Source of the DNA: Acholoe squamosa
Lineage: Eukaryota > Annelida > Polychaeta > Phyllodocida > Polynoidae
Reading direction: 5' to 3'
DNA length: 64,000 nucleotides
Assembly: GCA_949317995.1 (NCBI GenBank)
Contig: OX439039.1
Span: 52,070,785 to 52,134,784, forward strand
Both the position numbers and the translations under genes were made by a program. How positions within the stretch are numbered: the stretch's first letter is position 1; every line of letters begins with the position of its first letter. The notes under the pieces are model-generated. The model was not told the origin of the DNA and did not search any database. It saw only the letters and a list, made by a program, of their open reading frames with translations. Below are positions 34,419 to 45,126 of this stretch, in pieces.

Positions 34419-34936
34419 AAAAGTCCACGACCATGGAATATTTTTACATCGTATTCCCCGAGGTGGGACTGGCGTATCCCACAAAGCCATTATATGGCTG
34501 AGTGGGACATTTGCATTTATCTCAAGTTGAATACGAGAGCCCCATAGGCTTAACCAAGAAACTCTGTATCACACCCCACAGTGTGATAACCCTTCCCCGT
34601 ATCACACTCCCTGGGAAAACATCCAAAACGGTCAAATAACTGATGATAAAATCAATTCTAATGCCAAATAAATCGAATTTTGAACATATCTGGCTAAATT
34701 AACTTGAGATAAATACAAAGGAGCACTTGAATTGGTCAGCACTGAGGGTTATCACACTCGGCTTCGCCTCGTGTGATAACCCTCAGTGCTGACCAATTCT
34801 TGTGCACCTTTGTCTTTTTATTATATGGCTAACATCGACGACACTATAGATAAGTACTACTTACGCCATATTCAATGGAGGGGTGGAATACGATCCTCGC
34901 ATATTCAGCGGCGCCATTTTGAAATTTATACAGAGC
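34419..34936. repeat. Dispersed repeat family E, longest copy
   Basis: Shares 'gtccacgaccatggaata' and flanks with 50395-50435 (inverted there) and its right 100 bp with 23512-23636. Contains the hairpin at 34730-34798 and phrases like 'tatcacactc'. No ORF. The MITE at 34937 starts where this repeat stops matching. Confidence 0.6.
34730..34798. repeat. Perfect 28-bp hairpin
   Basis: Arms 34730-34757 (AATTGGTCAGCACTGAGGGT...) and 34771-34798 are exact reverse complements. The 13-base loop TCGGCTTCGCCTC can itself form a GGC/GCC mini-stem. Outside the arms complementarity continues imperfectly ('aaggagcacttg' with 'cttgtgcaccttt'). Confidence 0.9.
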
Positions 34937-35160
34937 TACCGTAATCTCCCGCATATAAAACGCGTCCTCTATGCCTAACAAAATGCTGGGTAGTCTTATA
35001 GTTTTCTCTCAAGTTGGGGGTGCGTCTTATATGAGGGGTAATTTTACTATAGAAATGTACTGATCTTACAAATTTCAGCCTTAAAATGTGCGTCTTATAC
35101 GCGAAAATGCATGTGCTGAGTTGGGATGCGTCTTATATGCGCAGCTGCGCGTATGATTAA
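34937..35160. repeat. MITE family A, copy 2 (right end missing)
   Basis: Starts TACCGTAATCTCCCGCATA. The internal 'cgtcttatatg' and 'tatagaaatgtactg' motifs are in the usual order. Ends near 35155 at 'gcagctgcgcgtat' without the terminal TTACGGTA. Confidence 0.8.
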
Positions 35161-35325
35161 TATAGTATCTGTGCCATAGCCACAGTTTTCTGATTTGATG
35201 TTTCCAATTTGGTATATGGGTGGGCCAAGACCTATAGTATTTCAAGACAAAAGGTTTTTTATCTGCTCATAGATCTAAAAATTAGTCTTTTTCAGGGTTA
35301 TCTCACGAGGCCAGGGTTGTTCGGT

Positions 35326-35410
35326 GGACGTACAAGTTAGGCTAGGGTGGTTCGGTGAATGTACAAGTTAGGCGAGGGTTGTTCGGTGGATGTACAAGTT
35401 TGGCGAGGGA
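35326..35410. repeat. Tandem repeat of about 37 bp, three copies
   Basis: Unit 'gttcggtgga(c/t)gtacaag' followed by 'tt(a/t)ggc(t/g)agggt', repeated with few changes. Confidence 0.8.
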
Positions 35411-35480
35411 TTTTGTAATGGGGTTTGAGTCTAGGCTGATTTAAACCCAAAATTCACAGGGAGATCCAATTAACTTCTAC

Positions 35481-35717
35481 TACGGTATTCTCCCGCGTAG
35501 AAGACCCGCTGCGCGTATAGGACGCACCCTAAACTCAGCAGAGGCATTTTCACGTATGAGACTCACCTCTTAGGGCTCAATTTTGTAAATCCAGTACATT
35601 TCTATAGTAAAATTACCCCTCGTATAAGACGCACCCCAAACTTGAAAAAATCCTATAAGACCCCCCAGGCATTTGTTTGGCGTAGAGGACGCGTCTTATA
35701 CGCGGGAGTTTACGGTA
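35481..35717. repeat. MITE family A, copy 3 (full length)
   Basis: Both ends present (TACGGTATTCTCCCGCGTA and CGCGGGAGTTTACGGTA), with the standard interior of 'aagacgcacccc' and 'tctatagtaaaattacccct'. Confidence 0.88.
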
Positions 35718-37474
35718 ATCCTGCACTGTTTTAATGCGCAATGTTCTCCTCATCCCAGCTCATTATAAATAAGATTTCTGAAATTTCTAGACAATTTCCT
35801 TTCTGATTCTGGTATCGGGGTTGCTTCTAGCCTGATTTAAAAGGAAGATTTATTGGCCCTGATTGTGAAAAAAATTATACTCTGCTTCTCTCAAAAATCC
35901 AACCCTTGGAAACAAAAACACTATCCCCCGTCATGTTTGACGGCAATTTGCGCCATGTTCTCCACATACCAGCTCATCATGAATTAAATTTCTGAAATCT
36001 CTGACCAATTCTCTTACAGATTCCTTAATTGGGGTTGATTCTAGGCCGTTTTAAACCCGAAATACAAGATGACAGCAAGCACAGCTGCAGTGCACTATGG
36101 GTTGTTTTTTACTGCTACTGTATTGGTCTTACTGGTTGTCAGGGGCTTGCACATAGGCACAAGTGATCTGACTGTAGTGCCACCTGCAACCAGCGGCCAT
36201 TACCGACTCCTAGAATTTCAGGGGGTTCAGATGAAAATTCTTATTGGTCCCCCGTCTAGACGGAGTGAAAATGAGGCCATGTGCCAAGTTTCTGAGTTAA
36301 GTACAGCAGGTTCCCCTTGATTCCTTAATAGCCTCAAGTACCATAATCATTCTCGTAAAAGCCATGTCCTAAACTGCAGGTTTTTGCTCTTCCTGTTACC
36401 GCAAGGGCCCTAAACGTAGGAATCTGTGAGCTTACAATTTCATTAGTATGAGTCTACAGTGTCTCAGTAAATGTAGGAATCCCTAGAGGGCAGGTAAATT
36501 CAAGCAGGGCTTTTTTTCAAAAGTTACGTCATATACTTTAACAGCACAACACATTGAGGAACACATGGACAACAGCTTTTATTAATTGAAAAGAGTCAAT
36601 AGAGAGAGTAAGAGTTCAATTTTAATAACAAGGCATATTGCTGTTATGAAATAGCTTGTACATAATTAATTAATATTTCATTTCTACTTGTGTTCTTGAC
36701 TGAGTTCTCCAAATTGAATAAATTCCATAATAGTTTGAATTAATGAAAGATAATATCAACAGCGGCCATAGCCAACACGGCCATCGGACATGCATTTTAG
36801 ACAAAACATGGACATCACAAGTAATTTACACAAGGCCAAAACAGCACTGGCCAACTCTTTCACAACGATAACTGTCATTTACAAATTCTGTGTTCAGATA
36901 TTCATCGCATCCCAAATTGCAACCAAATCTTAATTTTATCTCAGTCAACAAGGTAAAAGGTACCTCTGTGAGAGAAAAACAAGTGCTTGTTACCTTGTTG
37001 ACCCGCATACCTATACAATGTTTCTGCACGGAGGCCCACAACCCCCCCCCCCTGTTAAAAGATTACCACTCCCCAAGTGCACATAACCTAATAAGTGCAC
37101 ACACCCCTTTTTAGCACTTAGTGAATATCTCTCAATATAGATATAGATACCAATATATTTTAGGTACTGTAACAGTTTGGTAACCCTATGAATATGCCCC
37201 TTTTGAGGCTGAGGGACCTAACCAAGTGGTAAAGAGTACATCTTATGTGCACGGACACTTTTCTCCACAGGTAATTGATAATTCGGAGCCCCAATTATCA
37301 CAAAAACTGAATTTGACCTACCATTGTACACAAACCAGTGCCCAGTTGACTTTAAAAGTGTTGATTTGTTCATAGCACTTTGCACACCATGTTAATTCAA
37401 GATCATGTCCCAAATGTTCCCATAATGTCGTCATGGTAGACACTTTGATTGGGGATAAACAAATGATGTCATAC
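35718..37474. other. No gene recognised
   Basis: Unassigned sequence downstream of the integrase-protease ORF on the minus strand. It could include its 3' UTR. No polyadenylation site or terminal inverted repeat could be tied to that ORF. Confidence 0.4.
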
Positions 37475-40000
37475 TTAGAGGGTTGGGAGCATATAGCTCT
37501 TCGTACACATAATTTGATAACGGTAGCGTGGGCGAACTTCAGATTTTGAAGGGAACGGGCTTATATAACCACTTCTGAGGCACTGTTGTACATGCTCTCG
37601 TGGCCTGATGAAGGAAAGCTGGGTGGGGTCTTGGCCGTAAATGAGGGAGGTGATGTATGCCAAAGCAAAGACCCCACAGTCTATGCCATTTCTTTGGGTT
37701 TGAACATTCATCACCTTAAGCTTGAACTTGTTGTCTGGTAGATCGATGTATTTGGCAATTTTTTCGTAAGTGTCATCTGATGGTCTTCGGTGAACTGAGT
37801 CATATAAACCCACTGTCATTTTTTCCTGGCCAATGTTGCTTATGGCCACCCAGTGGTCGTTATCGACATGAAGGACCTGAGCATACAAGCCCCCCATGTT
37901 CTTCCCAATTTGTACAGGGGACTTAAGGCCACCAATCTCTGGTTCAATCTGCTTCAGATATTTTGATATTGCCTCTATGTGGAGGTCATTCAGTTTCTCA
38001 GTTGCTCCCAGAGGAGGTCCACGCTTGATGCTAACTGATGGTTGGGGTGGGGCGTGAAAACCGGGGTTTATTACAATGGGCTGTGGCTTGTTGTTTGTGC
38101 ACGTCGTACCTATGTGGCAGTGGTTGCAGCAGTCTATCCCTTTGTTCTTACATGGGCATCTGCCCTCCTTACATCCGTCGATGCAACTGCACTTTGCGCT
38201 AACAAACTTGTTGTGTTTGTTTTGCGCTTTAGCTGCTTCACGCATGGACAGTTCTTTTCTCGGCCCCAGGCCAACCACGCCACTATAACTTTCAAGGTCG
38301 CCACTGCGATAAAACCCCTTGAGGAGGCCATGCTCTGTTCTAATCTGGTGAAGTCTTACAGCCTCCCCACTGGTCCTCACGACCATACCGGGTAACCTTG
38401 TCATATCAGTGGATGCTCTATCTCCCTTTGGAATATTCACGCTGACCATATCACCTTCTTCAAAGTTTTTCGTTATGCATCTTTTCTTGTTGTTATAATA
38501 TTCGGCCATTTTTTTAGCAGCATCTACGGTGTTGTCGTGGGCACGCTTTCTGATATCCTTTCTGTTCTCTGTCATGGCCGGTTCACAGCTGTCACTCTTT
38601 ACGTTGTTGCAATCTTCCCCACCATCAGATACAGGCTCTTCACTGATGTTGTTCTCTGGTACCAGCCCCTCCTCCTCTTGGCTCAGTGGTACAACTTCCT
38701 GATTGTTTACATCGCTAGCTACATCACACACTGGCTCTTCACTTATGTTGTTCTCTGGCACCAGCCCCTCATCTTCTTGGCTCTGTGGCGCAGCTTCCTG
38801 ATTGTCTATACTGCTAGCTACATCAGGTTCCTCCTTGACGACAAAGCTTTCCTTACTGGGTTCTTCTCTACTGACATCGCTCTCTCTTTCTGGTATAGCA
38901 TTCCTTGTTTTTGGAGGGAGAAGCTCCTCAATGTCTTCCTCAGACACAACGTGGTGTTTTGCCCCTGGGAACACAGGCCCTCGAGGCTTGGTGCCGAACA
39001 CCACCCGATACGGAGAATCCTTGATGGTGCGGTGCTTCTCCGTATTCATGGCATACATGATTCTGGGCAGCCATGATGCCCAAGGGTGGTGTTCGGCTGG
39101 CCCATGTTCCTCCGTCATGGCAGCGATCTTCCGCTCTATGGTTTGGTTCCCTCGCTCCACAAGACCTTGGGATTGTGAGTGGCGGGGCCTCCCTCTCACA
39201 AAGGAGGTGTCTCCCCCCCACCGGTCAAATAGAGCCCGTAGAACTTGGTTTACAAATTCGGTTCCATTGTCAGAATGGAAGATAAGCGGTGCCCCCAAGT
39301 AGGCGAGCACCCGTTGCTCCAGTTGCTCCGCCACCTCTCCAGCTGTTTTACTCTTGAGGGGGAAGATTATATGATATTTAGAAAAGTGATCTTCCACATG
39401 ACAGATGTAACGATACTCTCCGTCGGGTCTATTCCTCATGTCAATGAGGTCTACCTGAATCCGATGCAGAAATTCCTCTTCTATGATTGGCTTTAGAGGG
39501 GGTCTGGTGGTTTGTTTTTTGCCAAGCTGACAAATAGGGCACTTGTTGCAAAATTCCTGGATGTAAGAGCGCGGAATAGACGAATAATTTTGTTCTACTA
39601 GGTCTAATGTCTTTTTGTATCCTGCATGCTGCGCAGTGTGAGTGTGCACCTTGTATACCACATCATACACCTCTGAGGCTGGTACAACCCTGACGAGGGC
39701 ACCTTTGTTGCTTGTTCTTCGGCTTGGTTCAGCTATGGCGTCAACAACACCAAGGCCTGGTGCAGTTTGGAGTTGGAATTTTCGATGGGTGGAAACGTAA
39801 TGTTTGAATTGGGGGTCGACCTTAATTTCGCCTTTGAGGAAACCAAGGATTTTGTTGAATTTTTCATCCCTTAGAAATTGAGAGTTCTTGCTACTCATTG
39901 AATCTTTTAGGAATTTGTCAATCAGGAGTCGATGTTTAGCCTTTGATGGTTCCTCAGAGACTGCTGGAAAGAAGAAAATATTGTATTTACAGCTGGCCAT
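37475..40000 (-). CDS. Integrase-CXC-Ulp1 protease fusion protein (Ginger/KRBA2-like)
   Basis: 841 residues. HHCC zinc-binding motif at H121, H125, C154 and C157, then an integrase core with D184, D244 and E282 (spacing 59 and 37), including FHSDNGTEF and SQGLVERGN. Residues 395-460 hold a 33-residue duplication (EEGLVPENNISEEPV twice) in an acidic linker. Residues 512-540 (FEEGDMVSVNIPKGDR) resemble the segment after integrase in KRBA2-like proteins. Residues 603-634 are a CXC-type cysteine cluster. The C-terminus has a Ulp1/SENP-like protease with H716 (DNDHW), D734, Q767 and C775 (NGIDCG). All key residues are present. The protein probably binds and cuts DNA, and may process a SUMO-like substrate. 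A good acceptor (TTCTTCTTTCCAG, AG at 39965-39964) inside the first codons suggests the ORF is the last exon of a spliced gene and that the Met at 40000 is not the start. No flanking inverted repeats found, so an active transposon, a decayed one or a host gene are all possible. Confidence 0.85.
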   Translation of the reverse strand: MASCKYNIFFFPAVSEEPSKAKHRLLIDKFLKDSMSSKNSQFLRDEKFNKILGFLKGEIKVDPQFKHYVSTHRKFQLQTAPGLGVVDAIAEPSRRTSNKGALVRVVPASEVYDVVYKVHTHTAQHAGYKKTLDLVEQNYSSIPRSYIQEFCNKCPICQLGKKQTTRPPLKPIIEEEFLHRIQVDLIDMRNRPDGEYRYICHVEDHFSKYHIIFPLKSKTAGEVAEQLEQRVLAYLGAPLIFHSDNGTEFVNQVLRALFDRWGGDTSFVRGRPRHSQSQGLVERGNQTIERKIAAMTEEHGPAEHHPWASWLPRIMYAMNTEKHRTIKDSPYRVVFGTKPRGPVFPGAKHHVVSEEDIEELLPPKTRNAIPERESDVSREEPSKESFVVKEEPDVASSIDNQEAAPQSQEDEGLVPENNISEEPVCDVASDVNNQEVVPLSQEEEGLVPENNISEEPVSDGGEDCNNVKSDSCEPAMTENRKDIRKRAHDNTVDAAKKMAEYYNNKKRCITKNFEEGDMVSVNIPKGDRASTDMTRLPGMVVRTSGEAVRLHQIRTEHGLLKGFYRSGDLESYSGVVGLGPRKELSMREAAKAQNKHNKFVSAKCSCIDGCKEGRCPCKNKGIDCCNHCHIGTTCTNNKPQPIVINPGFHAPPQPSVSIKRGPPLGATEKLNDLHIEAISKYLKQIEPEIGGLKSPVQIGKNMGGLYAQVLHVDNDHWVAISNIGQEKMTVGLYDSVHRRPSDDTYEKIAKYIDLPDNKFKLKVMNVQTQRNGIDCGVFALAYITSLIYGQDPTQLSFIRPREHVQQCLRSGYISPFPSKSEVRPRYRYQIMCTKSYMLPTL

Positions 40001-40129
40001 CTCATCAGTTAATGGTAAGCAATGGTTTCAGAATCTTCACGGTGTATGCTATAGGTTAATACAATGAGTCACATGCTCAATTATATCCAGTTTAGATTGT
40101 TTAAACTTAAAATTCTAAACCCCTATTAA

Positions 40130-40345
40130 TACCATAATCTCCCGCGTATAAGGCGCACGTCGTGTATAAGACGCACCTAGAGTTGAAAAACATTGTAAAA
40201 AAAATCAAAAAATCATAACTTTGGTTCTACTGAATGGATTTTCAAGATTCAAAAAGCTATGTGTAGCTAGGGCCCCCCGCACCCCCTGGAAACCCCCTCT
40301 GTCATTTTTTGAGTTAAGGGGAGTGTAACATATCAAAAGAAAGCT
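40130..40345. repeat. MITE family A' (long-interior subfamily), truncated copy
   Basis: Left end TACCATAATCTCCCGCGTA, then an interior shared with 48484-48778 ('aaaaatcataact', 'aaagctatgtgtagcta', 'gagtgtaacatatcaaaag'). The match stops at about 40345, where a 20-bp minisatellite begins; the right end is absent. Confidence 0.85.
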
Positions 40346-40612
40346 ACCTCTCTGCGTCCTGCTACACCCCTCTGCGTCCTGCTACATCCCTCTGCGTCCT
40401 GCTACACCCCTCTGTGTCCTGCTACACCCCTCTGCGTCCTGCTACACCCGTCTGCATCCTGATACACCCCTCTGCATCCTGATACACCCCTCTGCGTCCT
40501 GATACACCACTCTGTATCCTGATACACCCCTGTGTGTCTTCTGATACTGCCTTCTGGGTCCTGATACACACCTGTCCATCCTGATACACCGCTCTGCATC
40601 CTGATACACTCT
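40346..40612. repeat. 20-bp minisatellite
   Basis: About 13-14 copies of CTCTGCGTCCTGCTACACCC, drifting to 'ctctgcatcctgatacaccc' in the right half. The overlapping minus-strand ORF (VYQD repeats) is a by-product. Confidence 0.93.
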
Positions 40613-41399
40613 ACCTCACCCTGCCCTAGGCGCGCGTTGCCCAACCGGAACGCTCCCTCCCTCCCCTGCGGTCACCATCTTTGATTGGCTGCTACGCCCC
40701 TGATGCAGTTAGACGGACACGGGAGCATTGACCCCGCGTCTCTTTCTATAATTGGCTGATGGAGTGGCAAGATCCGTCACGCGGGTGCGTTCGTAAATCC
40801 TTCTGTATGGACAGCATGTTAGCCATCTCATATGCGCGAGTAATTCAATTTCCCGGTTTCCTGTGATAAAAACTGATGAGTTTTGACAATAAAACATTAT
40901 ATCTGTGACAATTATGCAGTATTTCATTCATTTTGTCACATATTCGATGAGTAGTAGACCGCCAGGCTTTCAGGTGTTTATGAACACAGCCAGAAGCCAC
41001 TTGGCTAGTGCTGCTGCAGCACCGCGGTACCAGCGAAAATGTTGTTTTTGCCAATGTCAGTGTTTTTGGCCCAAATGTGTTGTTATTAGCTGGAAGTCCC
41101 AGACTCCCAGCTATAGTACAGCGTCCTCAGTCAGGGAGGAATCAATACCCATTTGTCGACCAGCAACGACGAAATAGCTCAGCAACTGAAATCATCAGAT
41201 CGTGACCAAGACCGCTTAGGCCTTGAGTTTCAGCAATTCATTTTTTATTTGCCACAATAGATATATCTTTCTATTTCTCCATTCTCTGGTGTTTGATTAA
41301 AAAAGTTGACGTCATTCTGTGTTTTAATCTGTGTTTTTGGAAGAGCCTCTAGCCTCTTCCATTGCATTCACATGGGAGGTCGATTGCACACCTCATATT
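40613..41399. other. No gene recognised
   Basis: Includes CpG-containing sequence near 40620-40800 and a GC-richer segment at 40990-41200 with two overlapping open frames (65 and 90 codons, plus strand). Neither is recognisable. It could hold an upstream exon of the minus-strand integrase-protease gene, but no exon with matching splice sites was found. Confidence 0.35.
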
Positions 41400-41860
41400 G
41401 TCAGCAATTATTTAATATTTAAGTTATTAATTATTTCCTATTTGTCAGCAATTAGTCAGTATGTCAGTAATTACTCACTTTTTGTCAGCAATTATTCAAT
41501 ATAATTTGTATTACCGTAAACTCCCGCGTAGAAGACGCGCTGCGCGTATAAGACGCACCCCAAACTCAGCACATGCATTTTCGTGTATAAGACGCACATT
41601 TTAAGGCCGAAATTTGTAAGATTAGTACATTTCTATAGTAAAATTACCCCTCATATAAGACGCACACCCAACTTGAGAGAAAGCTATAAGACCCCCCCAG
41701 CATTTTGTTTGGCTTAGAGGACGCGTCTTATACGCGGGAGATTACGGTAGTAATTACTCACTATTTGTCAGCAATCAGTCTATATACGTCAGTTATTGCT
41801 CACAATTTGTCAAAAATTAGTCAATATATGTCAGTATTTTTTCGTCGTTCTTAGTACTTT
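41400..41860. repeat. Tandem repeat of about 42 bp 'tttgtcagcaattagtcaat', interrupted by a MITE
   Basis: Units combine 'tttgtcagcaattagtcaat' and 'tgtcagtaattactcacta'. MITE copy 41512-41749 splits the array; units resume on its other side. Related pieces are at 43585-43620, 45735-45830 and 47550-47660. Confidence 0.75.
41512..41749. repeat. MITE family A, copy 4 (full length, best preserved)
   Basis: TACCGTAAACTCCCGCGTA at the left and TACGCGGGAGATTACGGTA at the right. If the outer TA is counted as target, this is a TA insertion like those of Tc1/mariner-type elements. About 238 bp, no ORF. Confidence 0.9.
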
Positions 41861-42291
41861 ACTATAACCTCTACTCTTGATATCAGTAACAATTAATGCA
41901 CTCTACACACTTGCTTATCTTACCCCCTCCCCCAGATAGCTACACATCGACACATTGCAGCCGCGGCCAGTCAATTCACAATATGTACGCAATTAGTCAA
42001 TATACCATATTCATTCTAATAAGCCCACATGTGTGGAAATTGAGATGCTCAAAACATTAATTCTAATAAGCGCACCCCATAAAGCCTAAAAATTGTTTGT
42101 TCCCCTCAAACTAAATTTTTGCAATGCAGTAAGGATGGCTTAACATGGTGCTAAGATAGCATACCCGAATGTCCAGAGTTCATTTCGTCACTGCTGTTTT
42201 CATCCATGGTTCTATGTGTTTCTGAGACAACTGAAATTTAAAAAAAAGGAAAAGCTTTTATTGCTCAAAGAGTTTCCTCTCGTGGGTGTCA

Positions 42292-42430
42292 AGGGGCCAT
42301 CCATAAAGGACAGCATGAAAAATTGGACCAATTTTGAACCACCCCCCTCATCATGTTTTTTTTTGCCAAATTTTGCCGGGTCTGACCCACCCCTCCCCTC
42401 CTTCAGCATGACGTCATTTGTGGATGGCCT
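42292..42430. mobile_element. Short MITE with 'ggccatccataaa' ends
   Basis: Left end AGGGGCCATCCATAAAGGAC and right end GTCATTTGTGGATGGCCT are imperfect inverted repeats about 140 bp apart. The interior is rich in C runs. No ORF. Confidence 0.6.
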
Positions 42431-42699
42431 CCAAACCACTGACAATGACAACTCACTGTTTGGTTGGGCAAGCAGCATATAAAAGTCCATCAGCTTACCT
42501 TTGACCATCCATATTCGGCTTCTCAGTTCTAGTAGGAATATCAACATCAAGCATACAGTTTTTGACAGATAATGAAAGCCCCAGCAAGATTACATCATTT
42601 AAAACGTTATCCATGGCTTGTTTACATAGCCATTTTTAAACTATGATGGCATCCAAGTGTCAACCAGGTAAAACTTGAGGTGATTTGATTTCTCAAACA

Positions 42700-42962
42700 G
42701 GCCAGCGCAATATGAGAATTGCGCAGGATCGGAGACGCGAAAAGCTCCAATCTTCCGCAAAGTACCAATATTAGTGGTTCAGCGAGCAGGTCTTACACTG
42801 AAATGTTTTTTTGTTATATTAAACTGTCAAACATGCTACACCTTCAGCGATCACTTGACAAATATAAATACCCATCTTTCAAAAACACATGTCAAATAGA
42901 TTTGAATCAATTGTTAAGATATTTATAGAAATCTCGCACCATTAGTGCTTAGCGCAAAGAAA
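42700..42962. repeat. GCGC-rich inverted-repeat element (family D), copy
   Basis: Shares 'gagaattgcgcaggatcgg', 'caaagtaccaatatt' and 'gcgagcaggtcttaca' with the left half of 51430-52195. Right end 'ttagcgcaaaga'. Confidence 0.6.
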
Positions 42963-44397
42963 GATGTCGAGCTCAATCAAACCTTCATCCAATCATCAAC
43001 TTCATTCTCAACCCCTTGGCTCATTCTAAGAGAGGCAGTGCCACGTTCCTAACTACTGTTTGCCAAGTGCACGGGTATGCCACTAGTCAGATAAGTGGGG
43101 CAGTATCATGCACTTTGCAGCTAATACTACCCTACCATTATTTTACCTTGTCTACCACCATCTGTGATATAAGTGTGGTGTATGTCTGAGGACCAAGCCC
43201 TCACCTTTACATGTCTGGTTATTAACTGCTGTAGAATTGGACTACTCCATGTTAATTGGCTACTCTTTTCATTCCAGCCCTTGCATGCACTCCAAAAGTC
43301 TATTAGTGGAGATAAATCAACCATACCAAACACACAAGACTTCAGGACTACAACACAGACTACCCCACCAAACATGAAGTATATGGTCCTTGAAAGGCCA
43401 TGCAAACCATTACAATGTGTGTGGATGACATGTTGCACTGGACCCTGAAGCTGTAGCATATGCAGAGGAGCATGGCACCAGGAAAATGAATAACTCTTCC
43501 ATGTGTGGTGTGACGACATGCTGATAATCCTGCAGGGTATACGAATGCACCCAGGTGCCAAATCACACCACCACAAGACATATTAGCAGTTACTCAGTAT
43601 ATATTGTCATTTAGTCACTAGGCCTATATAAGATCGAATAATGAAAATTGTTTGAAAAAAAATGGTCAGACACCGGGAAGATGCACATGTTGTGGTCCGG
43701 GGAGGAGAGTCGACCCCGGGACGTTGCGGTGGTTGGTATGAGTACATGTATGGACTTTGCTATGAATTTTTATGGATGTAGAAGCTGTGAAGAGCTTCCC
43801 TATATCAATACTAGTACTGGGAGTATATATTAGTACTTTGCTTTGGTTTCTGACACACATTAAACTTTGTGGATTTTACGTGTGCAACAACCATGGCATG
43901 GGACTGTTGTCATCATGAAAATGTTGCTCTAGTTTTAGGGCCTATGTACACTCAGGAGGACTTTGGGGCCATGAGAAACTGCAGGACTGGTACATGTGTA
44001 TTGAGAGAGGTTTACATAAGGTCGACAACATGAATAGGCAACTGTATGATAGTGTCTGGGTGTGGCACTGTGTAGATCCAGGCAGAAAAATATCAGTGAA
44101 CTTTTGGTCTACCTGATTTTGTGTCAGTCTCATACACTCAGACCGACTTACCATGTGTATTTTGCTGCTTTGGAACTGTGCTACAAATGTACACTGATCA
44201 GCTGGTCAATGTACTTCTGTGTTTAGCCTACATTTGCACTGGAGGACGTCAGGGTATTCAGGTAGTTTGCATTGACAGAGGTCTAATATATGGACTTTAG
44301 TGACACTGTGTAGAGAGCCACGATCAGCTGATACATATATGATGTTATACATGTATTTGATGCAGTTCTACATGTTTAGTGTGCATCCATGATCTGA
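42963..44397. other. No gene recognised
   Basis: No coding frame. Only a short piece of the 42-bp repeat near 43585-43620 is recognisable. Confidence 0.45.
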
Positions 44398-44438
44398 TTC
44401 GCATATAAGACGCGCCTTGTACGCGAGAGATTACGGTA
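44398..44438. repeat. MITE family A, terminal fragment
   Basis: 'gcatataagacgcgccttgt' followed by 'acgcgagagattacggta': only the right terminus. Confidence 0.8.
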
Positions 44439-44767
44439 TATTGGGAGTAGAATAACTTGTCTCTGGTTAAGATATAACAGTCAGTACATGTTTGGATCAT
44501 TGTAGTTGGGATAGTAGTACTACTACATGTGCTGGGTTATTGGGTTCACTGTTGTATAGTTCAATGTGACATGACAGGTTATCATTAGTATCCATTAGAA
44601 TTAATACATGTGTTTCCTGGGGTTGTCTACTTGTACATGATAGGCATACATGTGTATTAGCATGATATTGTAATTGATTTGTCTACTAGTTCGCATTCAG
44701 GGAAAGATTCATGTTTAGATCGCTGCAGTTTGTATACTGTTATATGTACCGTACCTGATTTGGGCCT

Positions 44768-44940
44768 CGCCATGAATATGACCTTAGCTGTCGAAATGGC
44801 GTTAAACATCTATTACTCACTCACTCACTCACCTGATTTGGTAGATTTGTGGTACTACTGTACATGCTAATACTGGCCCACTATTCAACCATTCACGGCC
44901 TCAGGACTTTAAACAAATCAATCTATCAATTCACTCTGAC
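44768..44940 (+). mobile_element. SINE tails
   Basis: 44768-44835 carries 'catgaatatgaccttagctg' through a (TCAC)n tail, nearly identical to the end of the SINE at 29828 but without its head. 44895-44935 carries 'ggcctcaggactttaaacaa' and an (AATC)n-like tail, a second SINE type also seen at 45490-45545. Confidence 0.7.
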
Positions 44941-45126
44941 TCAAATAACCTAAGAATATTGATTCTGAGAATCTCCCACGTTTCATTTATGAAATGGACA
45001 GCCCTAATGTCCTTCTTGTTAATCACACCACACAATAACCCCCTGCAGGCAACACAATGTTTTATTAACCCTTTAAGGGCCACATATACAAGTACATATA
45101 TGCCCATTGGTCGTCATAATGCACCA

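Noticed and set aside
40402-40644. 80-residue ORF with VYQD repeats
   Set aside because: Encoded entirely by the 20-bp minisatellite.
40905-41205. Overlapping plus-strand ORFs (90 and 65 codons) in a GC-richer patch
   Set aside because: Neither peptide is recognisable and the two frames compete; no splice or promoter evidence. Kept only as a comment on the region.
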